From: Corynebacterium gallinarum
GTDB lineage: Bacteria > Actinomycetota > Actinomycetes > Mycobacteriales > Mycobacteriaceae
Direction of reading: 5' to 3'
DNA: 64,000 bases
Assembly (NCBI RefSeq): GCF_014837045.1
Contig: NZ_JACSPR010000008.1
Location: 62,001 to 126,000, forward strand
A program made the position numbers and the translations under genes. The notes beneath the pieces are model-generated. The model had not been told where the DNA came from, ran no database searches, and worked only from the letters and a program-made list of their open reading frames with translations. Positions 44,074 through 52,908 of the stretch are shown here, in pieces (positions within the stretch are counted from its first letter, which is position 1; every line of letters begins with the position of its first letter).

Positions 44074-44084
44074 GCTTATCGACG
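44074..44084 (+). repeat. Intergenic copy of the 11-mer
   Basis: GCTTATCGACG, 3 bp after the P450 stop and directly before the terminator. Confidence 0.8.
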
Positions 44085-44094
44085 GTACCCCCCC

Positions 44095-44124
44095 ACGCCC
44101 ACCTGTCTCCAGACAGGTGGGCGT
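44095..44124 (+). terminator. Intrinsic terminator after the P450 gene
   Basis: Perfect 14-bp inverted repeat (44095-44108 with 44111-44124) followed by TTT. Confidence 0.75.
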
Positions 44125-44252
44125 TTGCCGTCGGGGGTGGATCTACTTTCAATGGCAAGTATCTGTGATGATGCTCACGTATATTTGCCAATTGGCTGGA
44201 AACCGGCCGGAAATTCTATGAATGTAGTGAGTATCTAACAGAGGATAGTCCC

Positions 44253-45650
44253 GTGAGAAGACGATTGATCGCAGCTGCCACCGGTTTTGTGCTGGTAAGT
44301 GCCACCATCTCGGTAGCCTCCACCGCAGGAGCGGTTCAGTTCGAGAAACAGTACCGCAGTGACCTGACCGTTTGTGTAGCCACCTCCACCCCCGCAGAAG
44401 TCCAGGTCACCCGGGATTACTACTGGGCGCAGGTGGAACAGTATGAGCTTCTTGAGGCCCGGCTCCGAGCTGCCCACCCCGAGTTCCAGGAGCAGTACAC
44501 CCAGTTCGATGCTCTGATTGGCGCGGGGCAGGTGATGCCGGGTAATAATGCTGGTGTTTTCTCCCCGGGCGTCAGTGTCATATTCAACAGTGGGAAATAT
44601 AACCTCTACGAGGCCCAGTTCTTCGCAGTGAGGGCAACCCAGACCTATCGGGATCTGGTGCAACTGGCGGAAACCGGGTTTCCCGTTGAGATGGAATATG
44701 CCGTGGACTGGACCAAGCAACAGTTTGATGATTATGAGGGGTCCGGCACCCCGGTGGTGCCCATCGGCGGTGAATTTACCTTCTCGGAAACCAGCTTTCT
44801 GACCATTCCTGCATACCAGCAGCTGACTGCGGGCCTGCCTAAGGGATTATTCGTTGTGGGAGCAGGAAGTGCCCCGAATGTCCAGACCATGCTGGAACCC
44901 CACAAGGAGGCACTGGCGGAACTGAAGCGGCAGTATGACGCCGTGGTCTCGACCACCGCTTTGTTCAGGGCCGCCCAGAACTGTGAGGATTTCATCCTCA
45001 CCGGTGCCGTGGTTCCGACCACAACCGTGACGCCGACCGTGACGGTCACCGCGACCCCGGATACGGTCACGGTCACCCCCGCACCGGTCACCACCACGGC
45101 ACCGGTTGGCACCGTTGTGGTGACCCCCGCGCCCACGACCATCACCACACCGGGCGGCACCACCACGGTCACCTCAGCTACCGCCACCACCACGGTGACC
45201 GCGCCCCAGGTAACGGTGACCACCACCCCGGAACCGGTGACCACCACGGTGAGCGCACCGGGGGAAACTACCACGCTGACCACCACCCCGGCACCGGTGA
45301 CCACTACGCTGACTGCACCTGTCGTGACCACCACTGTCACCCCGGCACCGGTCACAACCACCGCCCCGGGATCCACGCTCACGGTCACCCCTGGACCAGT
45401 GACCATTACCGCCGAACCGGGCACGGAAACAGTCACCCCGGATCCTGTCACCACCACTGTCACAGCACCGACCGTGACGGAAACAGTCACCCCGACCACC
45501 ACCCAGACCCCACCTGATGATGGTGGCACCCCGGGAGATGGGGGGAACAACCTAGGACTGGTGGCTGCTATCGTGGCCGTTCTCGCCGCCCTCGGAGGCA
45601 TCGCGGCCTTCCTCGCCAACAACATGGGGCTGTTCGCCGGATTCTTCTAG
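44253..45650 (+). CDS. Cell-surface protein with Thr/Val/Pro-rich stalk
   Basis: A 465-residue exported protein. Residues 1-27 are a signal peptide (ASTAGA|V). Residues 28-250 form a soluble domain with only two cysteines (41 and 244), probably a disulfide. Residues about 255-425 are a low-complexity stalk of TTTVTPAPVTTT-like units, repeating VTTTVTAP and TVTPxPVTTT many times. A Gly/Asp-rich hinge and a hydrophobic segment (about 435-460) follow as a C-terminal membrane anchor. GTG start with GAGGA site. Function unknown; the stalk is likely O-mannosylated and projects the N-terminal domain through the mycolic envelope. Confidence 0.75.
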   Translation: MRRRLIAAATGFVLVSATISVASTAGAVQFEKQYRSDLTVCVATSTPAEVQVTRDYYWAQVEQYELLEARLRAAHPEFQEQYTQFDALIGAGQVMPGNNAGVFSPGVSVIFNSGKYNLYEAQFFAVRATQTYRDLVQLAETGFPVEMEYAVDWTKQQFDDYEGSGTPVVPIGGEFTFSETSFLTIPAYQQLTAGLPKGLFVVGAGSAPNVQTMLEPHKEALAELKRQYDAVVSTTALFRAAQNCEDFILTGAVVPTTTVTPTVTVTATPDTVTVTPAPVTTTAPVGTVVVTPAPTTITTPGGTTTVTSATATTTVTAPQVTVTTTPEPVTTTVSAPGETTTLTTTPAPVTTTLTAPVVTTTVTPAPVTTTAPGSTLTVTPGPVTITAEPGTETVTPDPVTTTVTAPTVTETVTPTTTQTPPDDGGTPGDGGNNLGLVAAIVAVLAALGGIAAFLANNMGLFAGFF

Positions 45651-45664
45651 CACACCCCCACGCG

Positions 45665-45709
45665 AAGACCCCCGACCGGGGAATGTAGCAGTTCCGGTCG
45701 GGGGGTCTT
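45665..45709. terminator. Bidirectional terminator between convergent genes
   Basis: AAGACCCCCGACCGG (45665-45679) pairs with 45694-45709 (one extra G in the right arm), loop of 14 nt. It serves both the surface-protein gene and the CocE gene. Confidence 0.7.
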
Positions 45710-45711
45710 GT

Positions 45712-45722
45712 CGTCGATAAGC
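45712..45722 (-). repeat. Intergenic copy of the 11-mer
   Basis: CGTCGATAAGC on the plus strand, just past the terminator and 6 bp after the CocE stop. Confidence 0.8.
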
Positions 45723-45728
45723 GTGCGG

Positions 45729-47447
45729 TTAGCCCCTGGTGAAGGGCAGCACCAGCCGTGAGGGGTGCTCGGCATCGCGGTAGATCTTGTGTGCGACGGG
45801 GCGACCGACCGGGAGATGGAAGGCGTCTGGGGGCAGTAGGGAGTTGTGGTCGTCGACCAGTGGTTCAGCATTGGACAACTCGACCGTGAGCTTGTGGCCC
45901 GGCTGGAAACTGGCGGCGAACGGGTAGAGGCGGATGACGTATTCCTCGACAACCCCCGGTTCAACCGGCACCGCGCGGGTGTGTGGGTGATACGGGTTGC
46001 CGTGGGTCGTGCGCTCCTCATCCAGTTCACGGTGGCTGGCCTTGAGGTAGCCGGTGGTGATCAACTGGCGGCTGCCATTGGGGGCGTAATCCCAGAGGCG
46101 GAGGATGAAGTTGGTATCCGGCTGGTCGATCTCGGCGAAGATGTGGGCAGCGCCGGTGCCGATCATCTCGGTGGCCTCCTCGAACACCGGGGTGGACCAG
46201 GACAGGATCTGGACCTCGTCGGTGACGGTCAGCGGTGCCTGGTAGAACCCGTCCGGGGCGGCGTACTCCACGCCCATGGTTTCCGGCTCGGTGGAGAGCT
46301 TGTGACGGGGGCGCAGGTAGAGCTCCCGGTGGTCGATCTCCTTCGGGGGCCACTGGTCGGCGGTGATGGTTTCGCGGGAACCCTCCACGAAGACATCGAC
46401 CTGCGGCTCGTCCATGATGCCGTTGTCGATACCCTTGAGCCAGTAGTCGTACCAGGCGAACATCTTGTCGTGTTCCTCGATGAACGGACGGGACTGCATC
46501 GGCGGGTACGCGCCGATGGTGAGTTTCTTCGGTCCCTTGACCCGGTCGAAGACCTCGATGGTGGAATCCAGGGTCCAGCCGCGTCCCTGATCCAGCTGTA
46601 GCCAGACGGGGATGTCGATGTTGTGGGCGAGTTCGTTGGGGTTGCGTTCCTCATACCACTCACCGTCGAACTGGTTCATGACGATGTCGAACCACGCCTC
46701 ATGGTTCTTAGGGTAGTTGAGGGCGTGGACGAGGTTCGGCCAGGCCTGGATATCCGGATCGGCCAGACGTTCCTCGACCTTGACCTTGAGCTCCTCGGGG
46801 GAGAACTCCTCGATCATGCGGGATTTCACACCGTCAGTGAAGGCCCAGCCGGAGTCGCCGCCACGACCCTCGCGGGCGGCCCGGGGCATGAACCACATGA
46901 TGCCACCGTGGTAGGTGGTCTCGTAGAAGTCATAGTGCCCGCCGGAGACGAAGATGGCCTTGAGGTGCGGTGGGCGTTCCGCGGCGGCGAGAACCTGCAT
47001 GGAACCGAAGTAGGAGATGCCGACCATGCCCACATTTCCATCGCACCAGGGTTGCTCGGCAACCCACTCGATGAAGTCATAGGCATCCTGGCCGAGGGAG
47101 ACGCCACCGGCGTTGTAGTTGCCGATGTGTTCACCCTCCGAGTCACCGGAACCGCGCAGGTCTCCGATGACGTGAACGTAGTCCTCGGAGACGATGCGTG
47201 CGATATCGCCGGCCTCGATGCACCCATCCCACAGTGGGGAGGGTCGACGCTGTGGCGGGGTGGTCAGGGCGAGTGCCTGGAGTTCCTTGCCGTAGGGGGA
47301 CAGTGCGACCAGTGCGGGACGGGGCTTGTCGACGTCCGCCTCGTAAGCATCGGCGGCGAGTGTGACACCGTCACGCATGGGGACCGAAAGGTTCTTGCGG
47401 ATGCGGATGGTCTGCCCGCCGGCGTCGAAGTGCCTGATTTCGCTCAT
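45729..47447 (-). CDS. CocE/NonD family (S15) hydrolase
   Basis: A 572-residue alpha/beta hydrolase of the Xaa-Pro dipeptidyl-peptidase / cocaine-esterase family: oxyanion region VIGDLRGSGDSEG, nucleophile in GMVGISYFGSMQ, and a C-terminal jelly-roll domain (about 350-570). No signal peptide, so cytoplasmic. The family hydrolyses esters and amides. Start ATG 47447 follows AAAGGAGCACC. A 12-bp palindrome containing the -10 box lies 47 bp upstream, the first sign of shared control with the other catabolic genes. Confidence 0.82.
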   Translation of the reverse strand: MSEIRHFDAGGQTIRIRKNLSVPMRDGVTLAADAYEADVDKPRPALVALSPYGKELQALALTTPPQRRPSPLWDGCIEAGDIARIVSEDYVHVIGDLRGSGDSEGEHIGNYNAGGVSLGQDAYDFIEWVAEQPWCDGNVGMVGISYFGSMQVLAAAERPPHLKAIFVSGGHYDFYETTYHGGIMWFMPRAAREGRGGDSGWAFTDGVKSRMIEEFSPEELKVKVEERLADPDIQAWPNLVHALNYPKNHEAWFDIVMNQFDGEWYEERNPNELAHNIDIPVWLQLDQGRGWTLDSTIEVFDRVKGPKKLTIGAYPPMQSRPFIEEHDKMFAWYDYWLKGIDNGIMDEPQVDVFVEGSRETITADQWPPKEIDHRELYLRPRHKLSTEPETMGVEYAAPDGFYQAPLTVTDEVQILSWSTPVFEEATEMIGTGAAHIFAEIDQPDTNFILRLWDYAPNGSRQLITTGYLKASHRELDEERTTHGNPYHPHTRAVPVEPGVVEEYVIRLYPFAASFQPGHKLTVELSNAEPLVDDHNSLLPPDAFHLPVGRPVAHKIYRDAEHPSRLVLPFTRG

Positions 47448-47493
47448 GTGGTGCTCCTTTGTTTTCATTCCCACAAGGGGTGACAAGTGTATA

Positions 47494-47505
47494 TTATTAT
47501 AATAA
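47494..47505. promoter_or_regulatory. GntR operator candidate 1 (TTATTATAATAA)
   Basis: A perfect 12-bp palindrome between the divergent CocE and MBL genes, containing TATAAT on both strands. An identical site lies before gntR at 55917-55928. Confidence 0.6.
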
Positions 47506-47608
47506 AGTGACTTCGGCAAGGGTTCGGAGTTTCTATATCCTGAACCACACCGTGGTCTCTTACCTGGCTGAGGCCGCCTGCACCCTAACGCACGAGGAGA
47601 ATGACACC

Positions 47609-48535
47609 ATGACGGACCCCACACACGTATCCGCCCACACCCCCATCCACTCCATCTACGCCAGGTGGGGGAGATTCGGCCTCTACACCTTCCTTATCGA
47701 CGGCCCTGAACTGGCATTGGTGGACACCGGTGTCACCGACACCGCCCAGGGGGTGGCCGACGGGTTGGCCGAACTCGGCCGTGACATCCGCGATGTGAAG
47801 TGGATCCTGCTCACCCATGGCCATATCGATCACCTGGGCGGCACGGTCGCCCTGTGGGAGATGACCGGACGCCAGGCGCAGGTGGTCATCCACGAGGCTG
47901 ACGTGGATTATCTGGAAAGCCGCCGAGCCCATGTGGAGAATTATCTCAACCTGCGCGCCGACTACATCGATGACCCGAAGGCGGAGGCGAAGCAGACCGC
48001 CATGATGGCCAGCGCCATCTCCGGTGAGATGTCTCCACATAGCATCGTCACCGGTGGGGAGGTGCTGGATCTGGGAGGCGTGAAGGTCAGGGTCGTTCAC
48101 ACCCCGGGTCACACCGGGGGATCCGTCGCCTATGTGGTGGAGGGGCAGAATGATGTCTTCGTGGGGGACGCCGTCCAGATCCACGGGGCAGCCAACGGTT
48201 TTCCCGGCTATGAGGACCCGGATGCCTACCGGGATTCCCTGGTGACCATCCAGCAGCTCGCCGCCAACCGCATGTTCCTGGGTCATCCCTTCCGCTCCGA
48301 CGAGGGGGTCGCCTACGAGGTGGAACTGGACCGGGATACCGCCGCGCACGCCGTGCAGGAGGCCATCGGGATCGAGGCGAGAATCCGCGAGGCCGCCCTG
48401 GCTCTCGGGACCGGGGAGTCTGACTCTCCCTATTCGCCCTTCGCCGCTATTGCAGACCACCTCGGCTACACCGGTGATCCCACGCTGGAACCCTCCCCGT
48501 TCTTCACCACCCTCCACGGCTATTTCAAGGCATAA
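47609..48535 (+). CDS. MBL-fold hydrolase of the catabolic cluster
   Basis: A 308-residue metallo-beta-lactamase-fold protein with HGHIDHLGG (metal site 1/2), a second His in VHTPGHTGGS and FVGDAVQ (Asp). Cytoplasmic, probably a lactonase or esterase. ATG 47609 has a GAGGAG site; the longer frame upstream crosses the palindrome. It is divergent to CocE, with a weak hairpin terminator (AAAGGG/CCCTTT, 48534-48553) after its stop. Confidence 0.82.
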   Translation: MTDPTHVSAHTPIHSIYARWGRFGLYTFLIDGPELALVDTGVTDTAQGVADGLAELGRDIRDVKWILLTHGHIDHLGGTVALWEMTGRQAQVVIHEADVDYLESRRAHVENYLNLRADYIDDPKAEAKQTAMMASAISGEMSPHSIVTGGEVLDLGGVKVRVVHTPGHTGGSVAYVVEGQNDVFVGDAVQIHGAANGFPGYEDPDAYRDSLVTIQQLAANRMFLGHPFRSDEGVAYEVELDRDTAAHAVQEAIGIEARIREAALALGTGESDSPYSPFAAIADHLGYTGDPTLEPSPFFTTLHGYFKA

Positions 48536-48602
48536 AGGGATCCATCCCCCTTTTCGGTGGCCTGAAATCTGGTTTTGTTGAGATAAACACCTGATGGTTA
48601 CC

Positions 48603-48615
48603 TACACTGACCTTC
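48603..48615 (+). promoter_or_regulatory. -10 box for leaderless L,D-transpeptidase
   Basis: TACACT (48603-48608), 7 nt, then ATG 48616. Confidence 0.5.
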
Positions 48616-49212
48616 ATGCTTTCAACCCGTCTCGGCACCTTGACCATGGGGACCATCACCCTCGGAGCGGTGACAGGGGTCGTCTTCGCCGCCACCGTGG
48701 TGGCGGATGATCAACCCGTTGCGCAGCCCGACGCGACGGCGGTTACCTCCACCACCACGGCCACTGCGGAGGTAATAACCGTTGCCGACGAGCCGGTGGA
48801 ACCTGAGATCACCGAACCGGAGATCAAAGCCCCCGAAATCATCGAACCCGAACCCTTCGACTACGGGGAATGCCCACCCCAGGCCCGCGCGTGTGTTGAT
48901 CTGGATGGTGGGCGATCGTGGCTGCAGGATAACGGCCAGGTTACCTACGGAGCCGTACCGATCGGGCAGGGTGGGCCCGGTTATGAGACCCCACGCGCGG
49001 GGTTCCACGTTTCCCGCAAGGTCATTGATGATGTCTCTTATATCTTCGATCTGGCCCCCATGCCGTTTGCGGTGTATTTCACCAGTGTGGGGCACGCTTT
49101 CCACGAAGGGGACCCTGCGGGTGATTCCCACGGGTGTGTCCGCCTGGCCCCGGGTGATGCCGAGGTCTACTTCCACACCCTGCAGGTCGGGGATCTGATC
49201 CACATCTACTGA
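48616..49212 (+). CDS. L,D-transpeptidase (YkuD) family secreted protein
   Basis: A 198-residue exported protein: signal peptide or single N-terminal membrane segment (1-31), an acidic Pro/Glu-rich linker (about 45-75), and a YkuD domain with YETPRAGFHVSRK and the active-site SHGCVRL. Expected to form 3-3 peptidoglycan crosslinks or attach proteins outside the membrane. It is flanked by a terminator at 49261 and is not part of the catabolic operon. Confidence 0.88.
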   Translation: MLSTRLGTLTMGTITLGAVTGVVFAATVVADDQPVAQPDATAVTSTTTATAEVITVADEPVEPEITEPEIKAPEIIEPEPFDYGECPPQARACVDLDGGRSWLQDNGQVTYGAVPIGQGGPGYETPRAGFHVSRKVIDDVSYIFDLAPMPFAVYFTSVGHAFHEGDPAGDSHGCVRLAPGDAEVYFHTLQVGDLIHIY

Positions 49213-49260
49213 CCCGCCGGTGGCACAGCTCGGGCTTCCACCATGTCGGTGGCATACGGA

Positions 49261-49298
49261 AACGGGGAGGGCAATCCCAGTGGATTGCCCTCCCCGTT
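49261..49298. terminator. Perfect 17-bp hairpin terminator
   Basis: AACGGGGAGGGCAATCC (49261-49277) and its exact complement (49282-49298) with a 4-nt loop, between two convergent genes. Serves both. Confidence 0.8.
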
Positions 49299-49317
49299 CT
49301 TCTATCCCCGGGAGCGG

Positions 49318-50592
49318 TTACCCGACAACAACGGTCTGCCTCGTACCGGTCTTGCTCGGTGCCGACTCACGCAGGAACAGAGCGAAGAAGGTGGCTACCA
49401 ATGCGCCACCGGAGGATATGAACAGCGCGGAGGCCAGCCCGTACTGGTCGGCCACGGCACCGGTGATCACCGGGTTGAGGAAGCCACCGACAAATTCCCC
49501 GATACCCACGGGCAGACCGACAGCCAGTCCGGCGACGGCGGGACGGACGGACTCGGCGGGGATGACCGACATCGCCAGGCCTCCCACACCCATGCCGGCG
49601 GCGAAAACGAACACCGCGGCACCCAGCAGGCCGGGGTTGGCCACGAAGACGAAGGACAATGGGGCCAGGGTGGAGAGCAGGCCGAAGATGATGGCGGTGG
49701 GTTTACGGCCGATCCGGTCGGATATCAGCGGCACGACGAAACCCCAGATGGCGGTGCCCACACCGAAGGCGGCCAGGATGAGACTCATGGAACTGGCCGT
49801 CCAGCCGCGGATATTGGTGAGGTACAGGGGACCGAAGACCTGCAGGGAGATCAGGTAGACCATGAACCCCGAGAACATCACGATGGACAACAGCACGTTG
49901 CGGTTGCGAATCACCTCACCCAGCCCGCCCTTGTGATCGGGGTGGGCGTATTCCATGGCCTCGGAGGAAGCGGCCTGTGGTTCACGCATCACCTTCCAGA
50001 TGACGAACGCCATGATCAGGCCTGGGAGGATGGTGAAGAAGAAGGCGGTGCGCCAGTCGAAGATGTTAGCCAGGGCGACGATGACGATTGGGGCGAGCAC
50101 ACCACCGAAGAGGCCGTTGGCGGTGTTCATGGTGAAACCGAGGTTGAAACCACGGCGGTGTGGGGATGATTCCATGGCCAGTACCGACTGGGTAACCGGG
50201 ATGGTGGGGCCTTCGAACATGCCCATCATCAGACGCAGGATGATCAGGTGTACGAAGGTGACCACGAACCCCTGGAAGAAGGATGCAGTCGAGAACACGA
50301 CCAGGAGGACAACCAGGTAGAGCCTCTTGCTCTTGACACTGTCGGAGATCCGCCCACCGACGATGGAGGCGATGGACCAGGTCAGGGCCGCGGCACCGGC
50401 GAGCTGGCCCACCTGCGCATTGTTGAGTCCTAAGTCCTCCTGGATGAATGGCATGAGGAAGTTGATGATCAGGCGGTCGAAGAAGACCAGGCCGACGGCG
50501 AAGAAGAACACCGTGACCAGTTTGTTCTCATAGGACCGGAAACCCTGCTTTGGGGATGTCTGCGCCGTTGGGGTTGAGGCGGTGGAAGTCAC
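49318..50592 (-). CDS. MFS transporter of the catabolic cluster
   Basis: A 424-residue permease with 12 hydrophobic segments and MFS motifs (GGRISDSVKSKRLYL, RPTIPVTQS-like GPTIPVTQSV, and DRIGRKP). The closest feel is the ACS/phthalate-type anion:cation symporter family, which carries organic anions including aromatic acids. GTG 50592 gives the standard N-terminus; a longer frame begins at 50649. It is the last gene of the minus-strand cluster. A hairpin lies in the 110-bp gap upstream. Confidence 0.82.
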   Translation of the reverse strand: MTSTASTPTAQTSPKQGFRSYENKLVTVFFFAVGLVFFDRLIINFLMPFIQEDLGLNNAQVGQLAGAAALTWSIASIVGGRISDSVKSKRLYLVVLLVVFSTASFFQGFVVTFVHLIILRLMMGMFEGPTIPVTQSVLAMESSPHRRGFNLGFTMNTANGLFGGVLAPIVIVALANIFDWRTAFFFTILPGLIMAFVIWKVMREPQAASSEAMEYAHPDHKGGLGEVIRNRNVLLSIVMFSGFMVYLISLQVFGPLYLTNIRGWTASSMSLILAAFGVGTAIWGFVVPLISDRIGRKPTAIIFGLLSTLAPLSFVFVANPGLLGAAVFVFAAGMGVGGLAMSVIPAESVRPAVAGLAVGLPVGIGEFVGGFLNPVITGAVADQYGLASALFISSGGALVATFFALFLRESAPSKTGTRQTVVVG

Positions 50593-50650
50593 TGAGGGGC
50601 TCCGTAGGAGTGAGGGGAGAGGGTCCGCATTGTGCGTGTAGGAGACCACC

Positions 50651-50674
50651 AGTCCGGCATGTGGGTGCCGGACT
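50651..50674. other. Hairpin within the catabolic operon
   Basis: AGTCCGGCA pairs perfectly with TGCCGGACT (9-bp stem, 6-nt loop) in the gap between the esterase and MFS genes. No T-run follows on the minus strand, so it may be a processing or stability element rather than a terminator. Confidence 0.5.
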
Positions 50675-50702
50675 GTTGGTGAAAAAGGGATTTAAGCTGG
50701 GA

Positions 50703-51593
50703 TTATTTCAGGAAATTGGCGGTGTCGTGGAAAACTTCGTAGAACTCCGGGATCCAGGAGAAGTTGACCACGAAGCCGTGGTTGGCGGCGTCGTAACGCT
50801 TCAGCTGTACCTCCACACCGGCGGCACGGAGTTTCTCGGCGTAGGCCTCGCCTTCATCACGCAGTGGGTCATAACCGGCGGTGACCACGAGGGCTTTCGG
50901 CAGACCTGAGAGGTTCTCACGCTTGATGGGGGAGACCAGTGGATCAGCCGGGTCGGCGCCACCTTCGAGATAGAAGGAGTTGAAGGGTGCCAGGCCGTTG
51001 TACTCCAGGCCGTACCCTTCAGCATTCTCCTTCAGTGATGGCCAGCGTTCCTGATCAAAATCCAGGTCCACGGACGGGTAGTAGAGAATCTGGTGGGTGA
51101 TGCGGTCGAAACCATCATCCTGGGCCATGAAGCTCACCGCAGCCACAAAGTTGGCTCCGGAGGAGTCGCCGGCAATGGCGATGGGCTGGTCGTCGTCAAG
51201 CATGGTCGCAACCCCGCGCACCACGGCGTAGCACTCGTTGAGAGCTACCGGGAAGGCAACCTCAGGGGAGAGGGAATAGCCGACGGAGACAATCTTCCAC
51301 CCGGTTTCCTTGGCCAGTGAGCGTCCGACGTGATCGTGGGTGTCCAGGCTCCCGGAGAAGAATGCTCCGCCGTGGAAATAGACGATCGTGCCCTTCGGCG
51401 CATCGGTGTCAGTGTAGATCCGTACCGGAACATCGGCGATGGTGGCATCCTCGACGGTGGCGATCGGGGTGCGCTTCTCCACGGGGGGAACGTTACCGGC
51501 CTCAAAAGCGCGCATGTCCGCAGGATTTGGCGGGGTGGTGGACGCTGGTGGGATCTGGGCGACGATCTTCTGGATCTCGGGGTGGAGGGTCAT
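50703..51593 (-). CDS. Alpha/beta hydrolase (HSL/acetyl-esterase family)
   Basis: A 296-residue esterase with the oxyanion motif YFHGGAFFSGS, nucleophile in GDSSGAN, acid in TAGYDPLRDEG and His in ANHGFVVNF: a complete hormone-sensitive-lipase-type triad. It cleaves short-chain esters. Lies in the run of five catabolic genes on the minus strand. Confidence 0.85.
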   Translation of the reverse strand: MTLHPEIQKIVAQIPPASTTPPNPADMRAFEAGNVPPVEKRTPIATVEDATIADVPVRIYTDTDAPKGTIVYFHGGAFFSGSLDTHDHVGRSLAKETGWKIVSVGYSLSPEVAFPVALNECYAVVRGVATMLDDDQPIAIAGDSSGANFVAAVSFMAQDDGFDRITHQILYYPSVDLDFDQERWPSLKENAEGYGLEYNGLAPFNSFYLEGGADPADPLVSPIKRENLSGLPKALVVTAGYDPLRDEGEAYAEKLRAAGVEVQLKRYDAANHGFVVNFSWIPEFYEVFHDTANFLK

Positions 51594-51724
51594 GAGGTGG
51601 CCTTCTTTCTTATGGCGGAGCCCTGGTGAGGGCGGTGATGGCGCCGCCGCACTGTCCCGGTGAAAGAACCTGTGGGCAGCGGCGACGACGCCATCATAAA
51701 TAACTGGGTGGAGGGGGAGCCGAC

Positions 51725-52852
51725 TTAGTAGTCGATCTTGTCCTTCTCCGGGAATGCGGTCTCTCCTGCGGACTCAGCGTTCCAGGATTCGCGGGAGATG
51801 CGCTGCAGCTCCTGGACCGGCTCCTTGCGCTTGGAGGTGTACAGTGCGAGTGCCTCGGCGACGGTGTCGGCCTCCACGATGCAGTCGGCGAGCACACCGG
51901 CATCGATGACGGCGGAGTTCGCACCCTGACCCTGGTGGTGGAGCATCGCGTGCGCGGCATCACCGATCAGCACCACGGCATCGGAGTTCCACTTGTCCTG
52001 TGGATCAATATCCGCTGCGGCGCGCTGGTTGACCTGTTCCCAATCGAGCTTTTCCACGATCTTAATCAGACGCTCATCGAAGTTCTTGAGCATCTCCAGC
52101 ACCTCTTCCTTGGATACGTCCGGGTTCCAGGTGAGGTCATCGTGGGGGACGGTGATGTCGAAGGAGATCTGGCCGTTTTCACCACGGTGGCGCAGGGGCA
52201 GGAAGTAGATCATGCGACCGGTCTCTGCCTCGAGGTAGAGACGCAGGTTGTCGTCGACAAGCAGCCCCTCGCCCTGGGAGCCGTCAATGACGGCGCGGTA
52301 GGCGTGGGCGCCCTGCATGACCGGCTGGGAATCAGACCACAGAGTACGAACCTTGGACTTGATGCCATCGGCACCGACCAGGATGTCGAAGGTCTCAACT
52401 TCGCCGTTGGTGAACTTCACGGTGGCGGAATCACCGTTGTCGGTGATCTCCTCGGCCCGGTAACCGTATTGGAGTACACCTTCGGGCAGCTGGCTGGTCA
52501 GGGCATCAATGAAGTCCCGACGGTGGATCATGCGGGTGTTGTGCTTCTCATCGCCTTCGGAGAGGTGGGGCCACTCTTCCAGGTTGATGCGGTTGCCCTT
52601 GGTATCCAGGATCTCGAAGTAGTCGGATGGGGAGGTGACGGCCTCAATGGCGGGGAAGATGCCGAGCTTCTTGAACAGTTTGACGGATGCCGGGCGCAGA
52701 CCGATACCAGCTCCGACTTCACCGGAGGCGTGTGCCTGCTCGTAGACCTTCACGTTGGCACCGATCTGTGCGAGTGCCAGGCCTGCGGTGGCGCCGGCGT
52801 AACCGCCGCCGATAACGCCGATCTTCAGGTTCTTGATGTCTTCGATCTTCAT
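51725..52852 (-). CDS. FAD-dependent aromatic monooxygenase
   Basis: A 375-residue group A flavoprotein hydroxylase: FAD motif GVIGGGYAGATAG (13-25), the DG motif LVGADGIKSKVR and LIGDAAHAMLHHQGQG. Similar in layout to salicylate and 3-hydroxybenzoate hydroxylases. This argues that the cluster handles an aromatic or heteroaromatic compound. Product not predictable. No ribosome site stands out; TCTTATCC...the gene follows the phosphotriesterase-like gene by 56 bp. Confidence 0.85.
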   Translation of the reverse strand: MKIEDIKNLKIGVIGGGYAGATAGLALAQIGANVKVYEQAHASGEVGAGIGLRPASVKLFKKLGIFPAIEAVTSPSDYFEILDTKGNRINLEEWPHLSEGDEKHNTRMIHRRDFIDALTSQLPEGVLQYGYRAEEITDNGDSATVKFTNGEVETFDILVGADGIKSKVRTLWSDSQPVMQGAHAYRAVIDGSQGEGLLVDDNLRLYLEAETGRMIYFLPLRHRGENGQISFDITVPHDDLTWNPDVSKEEVLEMLKNFDERLIKIVEKLDWEQVNQRAAADIDPQDKWNSDAVVLIGDAAHAMLHHQGQGANSAVIDAGVLADCIVEADTVAEALALYTSKRKEPVQELQRISRESWNAESAGETAFPEKDKIDY

Positions 52853-52908
52853 GGTCTTATCCTTAAGTCTTCTATGCAGCAGAGGGGGGTGAGTGCAGCT
52901 GGGAGTGA

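Noticed and set aside
45003..45520. CRISPR array or tandem repeat element in the Thr-rich region
   Set aside because: Repeats are imperfect, in frame and explained by the protein's TTTVTPAP units; no spacers.
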